A DNA stretch of 64,000 nt, taken from a bacterium. GTDB taxonomy: Bacteria > Armatimonadota > Zipacnadia > Zipacnadales > UBA11051. The position numbers and the translations under genes are program-made. The DNA is taken from positions 1 through 64,000 of the forward strand of contig JAJFUB010000019.1 of NCBI GenBank assembly GCA_021372615.1. Direction: 5' to 3'. This document shows positions 9,177-16,956 of this stretch, one piece after another (within the stretch, counting starts at the first letter, position 1; the number at the start of each line of letters is the position of its first letter). The notes under the pieces were generated by a model. The model worked only from the letters and a program-made list of their open reading frames with translations, made no database searches and was not told where the DNA came from.

Positions 9177-10022
9177 TCAGATCGCCTCCCACATGTGCTT
9201 CAGCTCCGAGTAGGTGAAGACGGGGCCATCGAGGCAGACGTACTTGTTGTTGATCTGGCAGTGCCCGCACTTGCCCACGCCGCACTTCATGTTGCGCTCC
9301 AGCGACAGGATGATGTTCTCATCCGCGAGGGCCTTGTTCTGGCACTCGAGGATCACGAAGCGGTACATGATGGGCGGGCCGACGACCACGGCGCGAGTCC
9401 GCGCCGGGTCCGGGTCCAGGTCCGGGAACAAGGTGGTGATGACCCCGACATGCCCGGACCAGTCGGGGTGCGGCCGGTCTATGGTCAGGTGCAGGTCCAC
9501 CGCGTCGCTCGCCTGCCACTGTTCGACCTCGTCCCGGAACAGCATCTCCTCCGGTCGCTTCATCCCGTACAGCAGCGTGAAGGTACCGTAGTCGAAGCGG
9601 TTGCACATGATGTGGTGGATCAGCGGCCGCACCGGGATCAGACCAATGCCGCCGGCCACGATCAGGACGTCCTGCCCGTGGAGGGCCTCGTCTGGGAACC
9701 CGTTCCCGTAGGGCCCACGGATGCCCACCAGCGCCCCCTCCTGCAGGTTGTGCAGCGCCGTCGTCACATTGCCGACGCGGCGCACGCACAGCTCGAAGAT
9801 GGGGTCCTCACAGGGGGCCGACGCGATCGAGATCGGCGCCTCGCCGATCCCGGGGAGCGAGACCTCTACGAACTGCCCCGCGCGGTGCCCCAGCGGCTGG
9901 CCGTCCTCGAAGCGGAACTGGAGGAGCGTCTCCAGCGGCGTCTGCGGGGTGATGTGCTCCAAAACGGCCAGCTTGGGCACGTACAGTTGGCGATTGGCTT
10001 CACACTGGCAGGTGGCGGCCAT
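9177..10022 (-). CDS. hydG: Hydrogenase gamma subunit: FAD/NAD(P)-binding reductase with 2Fe-2S cluster
   Basis: 281 residues from ATG 10022 (MAATCQCEANRQLY). That ATG overlaps the beta gene's TGA as ATGA, which argues for translational coupling and against the longer upstream frame. It belongs to the ferredoxin-NADP reductase family: GQFVEVSLPG with PISIAS for flavin binding, GPYGNGF, VAGGIGLIPVRPL for NAD(P) binding, and a C-terminal CGVGKCGHCQI...C 2Fe-2S site. In group 3b hydrogenases this subunit passes electrons to and from NADP(H). The gene is called hydG in archaeal sulfhydrogenase operons; this is unrelated to the radical SAM HydG found at 11995-13431. Confidence 0.94.
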   Translation of the reverse strand: MAATCQCEANRQLYVPKLAVLEHITPQTPLETLLQFRFEDGQPLGHRAGQFVEVSLPGIGEAPISIASAPCEDPIFELCVRRVGNVTTALHNLQEGALVGIRGPYGNGFPDEALHGQDVLIVAGGIGLIPVRPLIHHIMCNRFDYGTFTLLYGMKRPEEMLFRDEVEQWQASDAVDLHLTIDRPHPDWSGHVGVITTLFPDLDPDPARTRAVVVGPPIMYRFVILECQNKALADENIILSLERNMKCGVGKCGHCQINNKYVCLDGPVFTYSELKHMWEAI

Positions 10023-11059
10023 CAGCTGCGCCTCCCTTCGGCCTCGGCGATCAGGTCGTTGAGGACCTCCACCGGGTCTATGTGTACGAGACACTGGCGC
10101 ACGCAGCGGCCGCAGCCGCAGCAGTAGGGCCGCCCGTACTTGGTGAACAGATAGGAGTACTTGCGGTAGAAGCGATGGCGCAGCCGGTCCTCCCGCTCCT
10201 CGCGGAAGTTCTCACCCGTGGCCACCTTGCTGAACTCCTCGAGCATGCACCCGTCCCACTCCCGCTCCTTGGTGCCGCGGTCCAGCGTCAGCGCCATGCG
10301 GTCTATGACATTGAAGCAAAAGCAGGTCGGGCAGACGAGGTTGCAGGTGCCGCAACTGTAGCACTTGGTGGCGTGCTCGCCCCACTGCTCGCTGTCCGCC
10401 AGCCCCGACAGGAGCAACGGCAGGCTGTGGCACTCCGCGCTGACCCGTGTGGTCTGCTGGATGCGCCGCGCCAGACGCTCCTTGGCCTGGGCCAACGCGG
10501 CGGCGCTCGCCTCCTGCGTCGGCAGGCCATCGAGCATCGCGGCTCCCGCCTCGGTGCCGATCTCCACCAGGTAGCCGCCCTCGACCACCGTCAGGAACAG
10601 GTCAAAGCCCTCGGCGGGGGTGGCCGTGCCCATGCTGCCACAGAAGCAGTGCTCGTCGGGCACGCAGTCCACGCCCACGATCCGCATCCCGCTGCGATGG
10701 GCCGTGTAGTTGGGGTCCACGTTCACATCACAGAAGGCCTGGTCCAGCGCCCAGAGGCCGTGGATGTCGCAGGGGTGGGCGCCGAAGATGACGAGCGGCT
10801 CGCTCTCCACCACCGCCTCCATGAGGGGGCGCTCCGCCAGCTCGTAGCGCACGAGTTGCTCCACCGGCGGGAAGGCGTACTTCTTGGCCGGCAGGACGGT
10901 GCTGATGTACTCCAGCTCGACCTCGCAGGGGTCCCTGACCTCCGCATAGGCCCACTGGTCTGCGCCAGTGCGGCGGTGAGGCGCCACCACCCGGGCCTCC
11001 GCCATGAGCCTGGCCAGGAGCTGCGGGACCACCTCGCAGCCGATCACCTGTAGCGGCAT
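10022..11059 (-). CDS. hydB: Hydrogenase beta subunit with two 4Fe-4S clusters
   Basis: 345 residues. The N-terminal two-thirds resemble the beta subunit of sulfhydrogenases and related anaerobic sulfite reductase A proteins (GAHPCDIHGLWALD, CFCGSMGTA). The C-terminal third has two ferredoxin-like sites, CYSCGTCNLVCPTCFCFNV and CCGCGRCVRQC. It is the Fe-S electron-transfer subunit joining the hydrogenase dimer to the flavin subunit. An excellent ribosome site, AAGGAGGT, lies six bases before ATG 11059, and the gene is the first of the hydBGDA set. The 299 bp upstream contain only a hairpin (11131-11172) and no clear promoter, so the transcript may come from hypA or from a promoter I cannot see. 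Confidence 0.94.
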   Translation of the reverse strand: MPLQVIGCEVVPQLLARLMAEARVVAPHRRTGADQWAYAEVRDPCEVELEYISTVLPAKKYAFPPVEQLVRYELAERPLMEAVVESEPLVIFGAHPCDIHGLWALDQAFCDVNVDPNYTAHRSGMRIVGVDCVPDEHCFCGSMGTATPAEGFDLFLTVVEGGYLVEIGTEAGAAMLDGLPTQEASAAALAQAKERLARRIQQTTRVSAECHSLPLLLSGLADSEQWGEHATKCYSCGTCNLVCPTCFCFNVIDRMALTLDRGTKEREWDGCMLEEFSKVATGENFREEREDRLRHRFYRKYSYLFTKYGRPYCCGCGRCVRQCLVHIDPVEVLNDLIAEAEGRRS

Positions 11060-11130
11060 GCAGATACCTCCTTAGGCGGCCTGTCCCACGCCACCAACCC
11101 GCGTCCCGTCGCCGCCGGACCAAAACAACA

Positions 11131-11172
11131 AGCCCACCTCCGCCAGCGAGCCATCGCTGACGACGGTGGGCT
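11131..11172 (-). terminator. Nested hairpin followed by T-rich run between hypA and hydB
   Basis: Outer arms AGCCCACC (11131-11138) and GGTGGGCT (11165-11172) enclose an inner stem AGCGA/TCGCT (11145-11158). On the minus strand the structure is followed by TGTTGTTTTGG, as in a Rho-independent terminator or attenuator. The rest of the 299-bp gap (11060-11358) shows a small CCGGAA/TTCCGG inverted repeat and nothing else that I recognise. Confidence 0.45.
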
Positions 11173-11358
11173 CTATGTCTCTTTGGATGTGATCCCGGGC
11201 TCTACGGCCATCTTGGACCTGACCGATCCGCGACACGGCCCTCGCTATCCACGATGCTCCGGAAATCAGCCCTTCCGGACCGGCCGCGACCCGCCCCCGC
11301 CACCCCTGTGGGATCGCGTACCACTACGACCTGGCACTCCGCCAGTCGGCGTGTGGCC

Positions 11359-11706
11359 TCATGGGCCTGGGGCGTATTCGCACGCCCTGATGACAACGGT
11401 CTCGCCGCCACACAGGCGCACATCCCGGGCGCCGCAGGCGGGGCACGTCATGTCCTCATCCAGTGGCGACGTCTCGTGGCAGGTGTTGCAGCATCCCAGC
11501 AGTGGGACTGTCTCCACCCGCAACGCCACCGGCGGTAGCCCCTCGTGCTCACACACATGGTCCAGGCTCGCCTGCAGGGCCTCCTCGCTCACCCCTCCGA
11601 GTTCGGAGACCAGCACAGTAAGGGCCTGCGGAATAGCCTGCGGTGGGCGATGTGGATGGTTCAGCACGGTATGGAGGATGTGATCAGCGAGTCCGTGCTC
11701 GTGCAT
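11359..11706 (-). CDS. hypA: Hydrogenase nickel incorporation protein HypA
   Basis: 115 residues from ATG 11706. The protein begins MHEHGLADHIL; HypA binds nickel through its N-terminal Met-His-Glu, and a longer frame to 11919 would bury that motif. A zinc site of two CxxC pairs (CCNTCHETSP and CPACGARD) lies in the C-terminal half, followed by the usual GGETVVIRACEY ending. HypA delivers nickel, with HypB, to the large subunit before endopeptidase cleavage. It is the only hyp gene in the window, so hypBCDEF must lie elsewhere. It faces away from the radical SAM HydG-like gene, with the palindromic control region between them. Confidence 0.93.
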   Translation of the reverse strand: MHEHGLADHILHTVLNHPHRPPQAIPQALTVLVSELGGVSEEALQASLDHVCEHEGLPPVALRVETVPLLGCCNTCHETSPLDEDMTCPACGARDVRLCGGETVVIRACEYAPGP

Positions 11707-11741
11707 GCCACCGGTGCCCCGACGAAGTGGCTGAGGTCGTG

Positions 11742-11757
11742 ATATTGTCCACAATAT
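11742..11757. promoter_or_regulatory. Perfect palindrome in the hypA/HydG-like divergent region
   Basis: ATATTGT-CC-ACAATAT is a perfect 7-2-7 inverted repeat. Read on the minus strand it overlaps the likely -10 of the hypA promoter, so a bound protein would block transcription. The regulator is not identified. Confidence 0.55.
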
Positions 11758-11780
11758 GAAGATTGTGATAGAATTCACAA
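11753..11780 (-). promoter_or_regulatory. Possible hypA promoter
   Basis: On the minus strand TTGTGA (11780-11775) and CATATT (11758-11753) are spaced by 16 bases; each matches four of six sigma-70 consensus bases. Both palindromes overlap it. The AT-rich island stands out from the GC-rich surroundings. Confidence 0.35.
11763..11780. promoter_or_regulatory. Rex- or CRP/FNR-like operator
   Basis: TTGTGATAGAATTCACAA is an 18-bp site with perfect TTGTGA/TCACAA arms. It differs at one base from the Rex consensus TTGTGAAnnnnTTCACAA (NADH/NAD sensing) and also contains TGTGA-N6-TCACA, the CRP/FNR-family consensus. It covers the possible -35 elements in both directions. Which family binds cannot be decided from sequence alone. 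Confidence 0.6.
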
Positions 11781-11791
11781 ACCCATATACC
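11763..11791 (+). promoter_or_regulatory. Possible promoter for the HydG-like gene
   Basis: TTGTGA (11763-11768) and TATACC (11786-11791) are spaced by 17 bases. The -35 lies inside the Rex-like palindrome, so one operator could control both divergent genes. The transcript would have a leader of roughly 200 bases. Confidence 0.3.
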
Positions 11792-11994
11792 AGTTTACCC
11801 CTTTCCCGCGCCCCTGTCAACCGCCTTTCTCCGACAGCCGTTAGGAGCGCGACCCCTCGGCGGGCCGCTTGATTTGCCCCACCGCGCAGGTACCTCCCAT
11901 CTGCACGACGAACTGGCAACTACGGTCGAGACCCACGGCCCTCAGGCAGCAACGACTTCCCCAGCCCGAGTGGCCCGCCCAAATGGAGCCTGGC

Positions 11995-13431
11995 ATGAGT
12001 CCCTCGCCCTCCCCGCACAGCGACTGGTCGCCCGCGCAGGTGGCGGCCGCGGCCCAGGCCATCGTTCAGCCCGCAGCGATCACCGCACTGCTGGAGCACA
12101 GCACCGGGGCCAGCGCGGCCGATGTGCGGGATATCCTCTTCGAGGCCGGCCACTGTCGCGGGCTGACGCTCCCGCAGGCGGCGACGTTGCTGCAGGTCAC
12201 CGACCCGCCGCTGCGCGAGCGCATCACGACCACGGCGCGCGTGGTGCATGAGCGCATGTTCGCGCGCCGCGTCCGGCTGTCCGATCCCGTCTGCCCCACC
12301 AACCGCTGTGTCAATGACTGCCTGTACTGTCCCCTGCGGCGCTCCAACACGCACCTGCGGCGCCATACCACCGGGCCGCGCGACCTGCAGCGGGAGGTCA
12401 TCCCACTGCTCGAGGAGGGCCACCGGCACCTGACGCTGGTGTTCGGCGATAGCCGCACCGGCATCCAGTACGTCCGCGATGTCGTAGACGCGGTGTACGC
12501 ACTGCGCTCGCGCACCGGCCGCGTCCAGCGGGTGGATGTGAACCTGAACTCGTCGGGACCCGAGGAGTTGGCGGCGCTGGCGGGCGTCGAGCGCCTGGGC
12601 ACCTACCACCTCTACCAGGAGACGTACCATCCCGAGACGTACGCCCGCCTGCACCCCGAGGGCCCCAAGGCTGACTTCGCCTGGCGGCTCACCAGCCACG
12701 ACCGCGCCGCGGAGGCGGGTCTGCGCGATCTGGGCCTGGGGGTCTTGCTGGGCGTGTACGACCCCTGCTTCGATGTGCTGGCGCTGCTCACCCACGCCCA
12801 CGTGCTGGTGACGACCGGCCGCGCCCGCTCGGTGACGGTGTCATACCCGCGGCTGCTGGCGACACCCGTAGCCCCGGCCTCGGCCGAGACGACCTGGGCC
12901 GTAGACGACGATAGCTTCGCCTTCCTGGTGGCGGTGACGCGGCTGGCCCTGCCGCGCACCGAGATCATCCTCAACACCCCTGCGCCCTCGGAGGTGCGAC
13001 GCACGCTCTACGCCCAGGGCGTGTCACAAGTCAGCGTGGGCTCCTCCAGCTACCCCGGCGTGTACAGCGCCGACGGAGCCCCCGAGGCAGGCGGTCGCCT
13101 GACCATCGGCCGCCCGCGCAACCTGGAGACCCTCGTCTACCGCATGTGCGAGGTGGGCTTCGTTCCGGACTTCTGCGCCGTGTCCGGCGCAGGGCCCGAG
13201 CCACCGGCCGACGCCGGCCCTGACGCGGCGCGCCTGGCCCTCGACCACAAGGCGGCCAACTCGCTGCTGGCCCTCAAGGAGTACTTGCTGGACTATGCCT
13301 CCGAGGACACGCAGACCATCGCCGCCGGCATCATCCAGGAGGAGCTGGCCCGCCTGTCCAAGAAGGTCCGCAACCAGACGCTGGAGCTGATGGAAGAGGC
13401 CGAAGCCGGCTTCCGCGGCCAGCGCCTGTAG
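11995..13431 (+). CDS. HydG-like radical SAM protein lacking most auxiliary-cluster ligands
   Basis: 478 residues from ATG 11995 (MSPSPSPHSD), preceded by GGAG; ATG 11983 is an alternative. The radical SAM site is C105-x3-C109-x2-C112 (RCVNDCLYC). The HydG hallmark run GTYHLYQETYHPETYARLHP (202-221) and the later KEYLLDYA place it in the HydG tyrosine-lyase family, whose known members cleave tyrosine to give CO and cyanide for the H-cluster. In HydG a C-terminal CX2CX22C motif binds a second 4Fe-4S cluster carrying the dangler iron. Here C394 is kept but the two following positions, at exactly the expected spacing, are S397 and A420. Auxiliary-cluster chemistry is therefore doubtful. It is divergent from hypA and shares the palindromic control region. 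It could be a modified H-cluster maturase for the neighbouring [FeFe] sensor, or a paralogue with another product. Confidence 0.88.
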   Translation: MSPSPSPHSDWSPAQVAAAAQAIVQPAAITALLEHSTGASAADVRDILFEAGHCRGLTLPQAATLLQVTDPPLRERITTTARVVHERMFARRVRLSDPVCPTNRCVNDCLYCPLRRSNTHLRRHTTGPRDLQREVIPLLEEGHRHLTLVFGDSRTGIQYVRDVVDAVYALRSRTGRVQRVDVNLNSSGPEELAALAGVERLGTYHLYQETYHPETYARLHPEGPKADFAWRLTSHDRAAEAGLRDLGLGVLLGVYDPCFDVLALLTHAHVLVTTGRARSVTVSYPRLLATPVAPASAETTWAVDDDSFAFLVAVTRLALPRTEIILNTPAPSEVRRTLYAQGVSQVSVGSSSYPGVYSADGAPEAGGRLTIGRPRNLETLVYRMCEVGFVPDFCAVSGAGPEPPADAGPDAARLALDHKAANSLLALKEYLLDYASEDTQTIAAGIIQEELARLSKKVRNQTLELMEEAEAGFRGQRL

Positions 13432-13560
13432 CCGCTCGGCGATCCACATTCCGTCGGGCCGCGCGAGGGAACACCGGGGCTGCCACCGTTGTCTGAGAAG
13501 ACAGCGGGACCGGTCGCCCTGCGGCCTCGCGAACCGCCACACCTGGAGGGGGCCTCCCCG

Positions 13561-15912
13561 ATGAGAACCATCCCTTGTGCCGGACTCACTCTCGCCGTGG
13601 TCGTCGCGCTGATGGGGGCGGGCCCCGCGTTGGCGGTGCCGCTCACGTTCTCAGGCACCGTCGTGGATGCCGCCGGCCACCCGATCGCTGACGCGCAGGT
13701 GGCGGCGGTGGTCGTCGCCCTGCCCAACAGCACTGCACTCACGGTCTTCAAGACCGACGCAGCCGGGGCGTTCACCTTCCAGTCAGAGCCCCTGCCGTAT
13801 GACCAGCGCAACGCCAGGCGGCCCGTGCTGGCCTACAAGGCCGGCCTGGCGATGGCGTTGGGCAGCGCGGAGGCGGGGAAACCGCTCGTGCTGACGCTGG
13901 GCGACAAGCCCGAGCAGCGCTCCGGTCTGGTGCTGGGCCCGGACGGCAAGCCGCTCGCGGGCGTGCCTGTGAGGGCTACCTCAGTCTCCCAGACCGACAG
14001 CGGAGGGGCCAACGCCCTTTCCAGCTCATCGCTGCCCTCGTCCGAGGGCCAGACGGTGACGGACGCGCAGGGACGCTTCGACCTCCCGGGCTTCGCGCCG
14101 GGCATAAGTGTGTTCGTCAGCATGGAAGCGGAGGGCTGCGCCGGTGCGGGCGTACGGATCACCGATACCACCCCGATGACGATAGCCCTCAAGCCCGAGG
14201 CCACCGTCAGCGGCAAGGTGCTGGTGAACGGGCAGCCTCAGGCCGGCGTGCGCGTGTGGTCGTACCCGACACAGCCGATGGCGGGCGCGCGTTCGGCCTC
14301 AGCCCAGACCGCCGCCGACGGCACGTACACGCTGCATCACCTGGGGGCCGGCGTGCTGTCCGTGTCTGTCAGTGGCGCCCCCGGCATGGCGCGTCCGCTG
14401 GAGCAGATCGTCACGATCAAGGCCGGGCAGGCTGAGAAGGGCGTAGACTTCACGCTGACGCCCGGCGCCCTCATCCGGGGCAAAGTCACCGATGAGAAGA
14501 CCGGGCAGCCTGTGGCGAAGGCCAGTGTCACCACCATGACCGCCGAAGGCCGGTCGCCGGCCAGCGCCTCCACCGACGCCGATGGCAAGTATGAGCTGCG
14601 CGTGCCGCCGGGAACCTATCGGCTCGTCTGCCAGGGCGTCGGCGGGGCCTGGACAGGGCCCGTGTTCGTGACTGTCGGCGGACGTCCCCAGCCCGTTGGC
14701 TCCGTCGAGGTCACGGTCAAGGAAGGGGATGCTCTCGAGGGCCAGAACCTCACCACACGCCTGCCGCGGACGATCAAGGGTCAGGTGCTCTTGCCCGACG
14801 GCCAGCCCGCCACGGGCGCCTTGCTGACCATGCTGGGCGGGTTCGAGGGGCGGGCGATGCCCGACCTGCAGCCGGAGGCGCGGTTTGAGCTGAAGCTGCC
14901 CGACCCACCCACGACGCCCGGTCCCCTCTCGTACCAGTCCCAGCCCACTCTCCTCGTCACGGAGCCGACGCGCAACCTGGCGGCTGCCATTCAGAGCCCG
15001 TTCGCCGACAGCCTGACGGTCGCACTGCAACCCGCCGCGACGGTCAGTGTGCTGATCGCCGACGAACAGAACCACCCGCTCCCGGGCTTCCGGGTGTCCG
15101 TCAGCTACCCGATGGGGGAACATAGCTGGATGAGCCAGGGGTCGGTGGTGTCGGACGCGCTGGGCCTGGTGCGGCTGGCGCTGCTGCCGCCGGGCTTCAA
15201 GCTGCGGGTCACCCCGGACACCACGCTGCAGCAGTTGATGGTCAACGACACGGCGCTGCGCGAAGCCGAGTTCGTGCTGAAGCCGGGCGAGGAGCGGCAA
15301 CTGCCGACGATCATCGTCAACCCCGCCGGGCGCAGCCTGAACGTGTTCGTGGGCGAGGCGGACGGCAAGCCGGTCGCCGGCGCCCAGGTGTATGCTCCCG
15401 GGGCGCAGACCCCGGCGCTCACCGACGCCGCCGGGAAGGTGACCCTGACGAAGCTGCCGCTGAAGGGGAAGGTGCTGCTCATCGCGTTCCATCCCACGGA
15501 GGAACGGCTCGCGGTCGAGAGCGTAGACCCCGACGCGGGGGTGTGGCCGGGCCTGATCGTCAAGCCCCGGGGCACGACGACCGGGATGCTCATCGCCAAG
15601 CCGGGCGGCAAGCCGCTGGAGGGCTGGCAGGTCTGGTGTTGGGCGCGGGGCGACATATGGCGCCTCCCGTATGAGGTGCAGCAGCGCCTCGGGACCTCGG
15701 GCGGCGAGCGGCCGCGCAGCACCACCGATGCCCAGGGGCGCTGGCGCCTGGAAGGCCTCATCCCGGGGCTCGAGTACCAGTTGGTCGGCTCCACCGACGC
15801 GGCCGGCGGGGCCCGCTGGGGGGGCCGGGGCATCAGCACCTTCACGGCCGCCGGCGGGCCCGACCAGCAGGACCTCGGGATCGTGGAGTGCGACGTGCCC
15901 GAGGGGCAGTAG
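13561..15912 (+). CDS. Secreted protein of repeated carboxypeptidase-regulatory-like domains
   Basis: 783 residues from ATG 13561 (MRTIPCAGLT), preceded by GGAGG. The start is chosen because it begins a signal peptide ending near GPALA; an in-frame upstream extension adds 24 non-hydrophobic residues. I count about eight units of the type SGTVVDAAGHPIADAQV...TDAAGAFTF, which is the pattern of CarboxypepD_reg-like beta-sandwich domains. Such domains form extracellular stalks or binding modules, and no catalytic domain is visible. There is no C-terminal membrane anchor or LPxTG-type signal. It sits between the HydG-like and hydE genes and converges on hydE with a 9-bp gap. I see no functional link to hydrogenase maturation. 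Confidence 0.8.
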   Translation: MRTIPCAGLTLAVVVALMGAGPALAVPLTFSGTVVDAAGHPIADAQVAAVVVALPNSTALTVFKTDAAGAFTFQSEPLPYDQRNARRPVLAYKAGLAMALGSAEAGKPLVLTLGDKPEQRSGLVLGPDGKPLAGVPVRATSVSQTDSGGANALSSSSLPSSEGQTVTDAQGRFDLPGFAPGISVFVSMEAEGCAGAGVRITDTTPMTIALKPEATVSGKVLVNGQPQAGVRVWSYPTQPMAGARSASAQTAADGTYTLHHLGAGVLSVSVSGAPGMARPLEQIVTIKAGQAEKGVDFTLTPGALIRGKVTDEKTGQPVAKASVTTMTAEGRSPASASTDADGKYELRVPPGTYRLVCQGVGGAWTGPVFVTVGGRPQPVGSVEVTVKEGDALEGQNLTTRLPRTIKGQVLLPDGQPATGALLTMLGGFEGRAMPDLQPEARFELKLPDPPTTPGPLSYQSQPTLLVTEPTRNLAAAIQSPFADSLTVALQPAATVSVLIADEQNHPLPGFRVSVSYPMGEHSWMSQGSVVSDALGLVRLALLPPGFKLRVTPDTTLQQLMVNDTALREAEFVLKPGEERQLPTIIVNPAGRSLNVFVGEADGKPVAGAQVYAPGAQTPALTDAAGKVTLTKLPLKGKVLLIAFHPTEERLAVESVDPDAGVWPGLIVKPRGTTTGMLIAKPGGKPLEGWQVWCWARGDIWRLPYEVQQRLGTSGGERPRSTTDAQGRWRLEGLIPGLEYQLVGSTDAAGGARWGGRGISTFTAAGGPDQQDLGIVECDVPEGQ

Positions 15913-15921
15913 ACGGCGCGG

Positions 15922-16956
15922 TCAGCCTCCGACCCGCAGGGCATGGCCCGGCCCCGTCGCGACGTGGCGGCCCAGCGACTGCAGCCGCGCCTCCAGGCAG
16001 CCACGACAGTGCTCCGGCTGCTCGTCGAGGCAGATCTTGCCCGGGTAGATCTCGTACGCCGCCCGATACACCTGCGGCGTCGCGTTCGGCATCATGACGT
16101 TGGCCCCCGCCTGCAGCCCCTTCTCCCGGCCCAGCGGATCAATGCTCCCCAGCGCCGTCGTCGCCACGAGATGGCACTGCGGCAGTAGCAGCCGTGCCAG
16201 CGCCATCATGCGCAGCACCAGCCCGACCTCACACCGGGGCGCCTCCGCCAGCGGTGTCTGGGGGTGCGGGATGAACGGGCCGAGGCCGACCATGTCGGGC
16301 GCCAGGTCGCGCAGGAAGAGCAGGTCGCGCGCCAGCAGGGCCGGGGTCTGGCCGGGGAGGCCCACGAGCAGCCCCGAGCCGACCTGATAGCCCAGCTCCC
16401 GGAGGTCGCACAGGCAGCGCACCCGGAGGGCGAAGCTCATGCCGGGGTGCAGGTTCGCGTACAGGTCCCGGTCGCTGGTCTCGATGCGCAGCAGGTAGCG
16501 GTCCGCGCCCGCTTCACGCCAGGCGGCATAGTCCTCACGGGGGCGCTCGCCGAGACACAGGGTGACGGCCATGCCCGTCTCGCCCTTGATCCGCCGCACG
16601 AGGTCGGCGACGACCGTGCGGCCGAACCACGCATCCTCGCCCGACTGCAGCACGACCGTCTGGTAGCCCAGGCTCGCGGCGTGGCGCGCGGCGGCGGCAA
16701 CGGCCTCGGGCGTCATGCGGTAGCGAGGCAGTCCGTGGTTGGGCGCCCGCAGGCCGCAGTACCGGCACGTGCGGGTGCAGTGGCTGGAGAACTCGATCAG
16801 GGCGCGCAGGTGCACCCCCTCGCCCATGTGCTCCTGGCGCACCCGGTCGGCAGCCGCGTACAACGCCGCCTCGAGGGCCTCGTCGCTTGTCGTCAGCAGT
16901 GCCTCGAGCACCTCCGTCTCGATCTCCCCCGCCAGCAAACGCTCTACCAGGGTCAT
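15922..16956 (-). CDS. hydE: [FeFe]-hydrogenase H-cluster maturation radical SAM protein HydE
   Basis: 344 residues from ATG 16956 (MTLVERLLAG). The start overlaps the metW stop codon as ATGA, which argues against the longer frame to 17034. The radical SAM site is C60-x3-C64-x2-C67 in IEFSSHCTRTCRYCGLR. HydE-typical motifs follow: VLQSGED, GSGLLVGLPGQT, GPFIPHPQTPL, TTALGSIDPLGREKGL, ANVMMPN and IYPGKIC. The second, usually non-essential cluster is present as C309-x7-C317-x2-C320. Established knowledge: HydE acts on an iron-cysteine intermediate from HydG to help build the azadithiolate-bridged 2Fe unit. It is the distal gene of a metX-metW-hydE operon, an unusual setting. HydF is not in the window. 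Confidence 0.92.
   Translation of the reverse strand: MTLVERLLAGEIETEVLEALLTTSDEALEAALYAAADRVRQEHMGEGVHLRALIEFSSHCTRTCRYCGLRAPNHGLPRYRMTPEAVAAAARHAASLGYQTVVLQSGEDAWFGRTVVADLVRRIKGETGMAVTLCLGERPREDYAAWREAGADRYLLRIETSDRDLYANLHPGMSFALRVRCLCDLRELGYQVGSGLLVGLPGQTPALLARDLLFLRDLAPDMVGLGPFIPHPQTPLAEAPRCEVGLVLRMMALARLLLPQCHLVATTALGSIDPLGREKGLQAGANVMMPNATPQVYRAAYEIYPGKICLDEQPEHCRGCLEARLQSLGRHVATGPGHALRVGG

Noticed and set aside
8418-10127. Plus-strand open frame (569 codons) opposite the hydrogenase delta and gamma genes
   Set aside because: The minus strand holds unmistakable hydrogenase motifs; the plus-strand frame is low-complexity Val/Leu/Arg/His-rich and crosses two real genes.
11060-11358. Possible coding remnant on the plus strand between hypA and hydB
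   Set aside because: The frame has no family resemblance and coincides with the attenuator-like hairpin; treated as intergenic.
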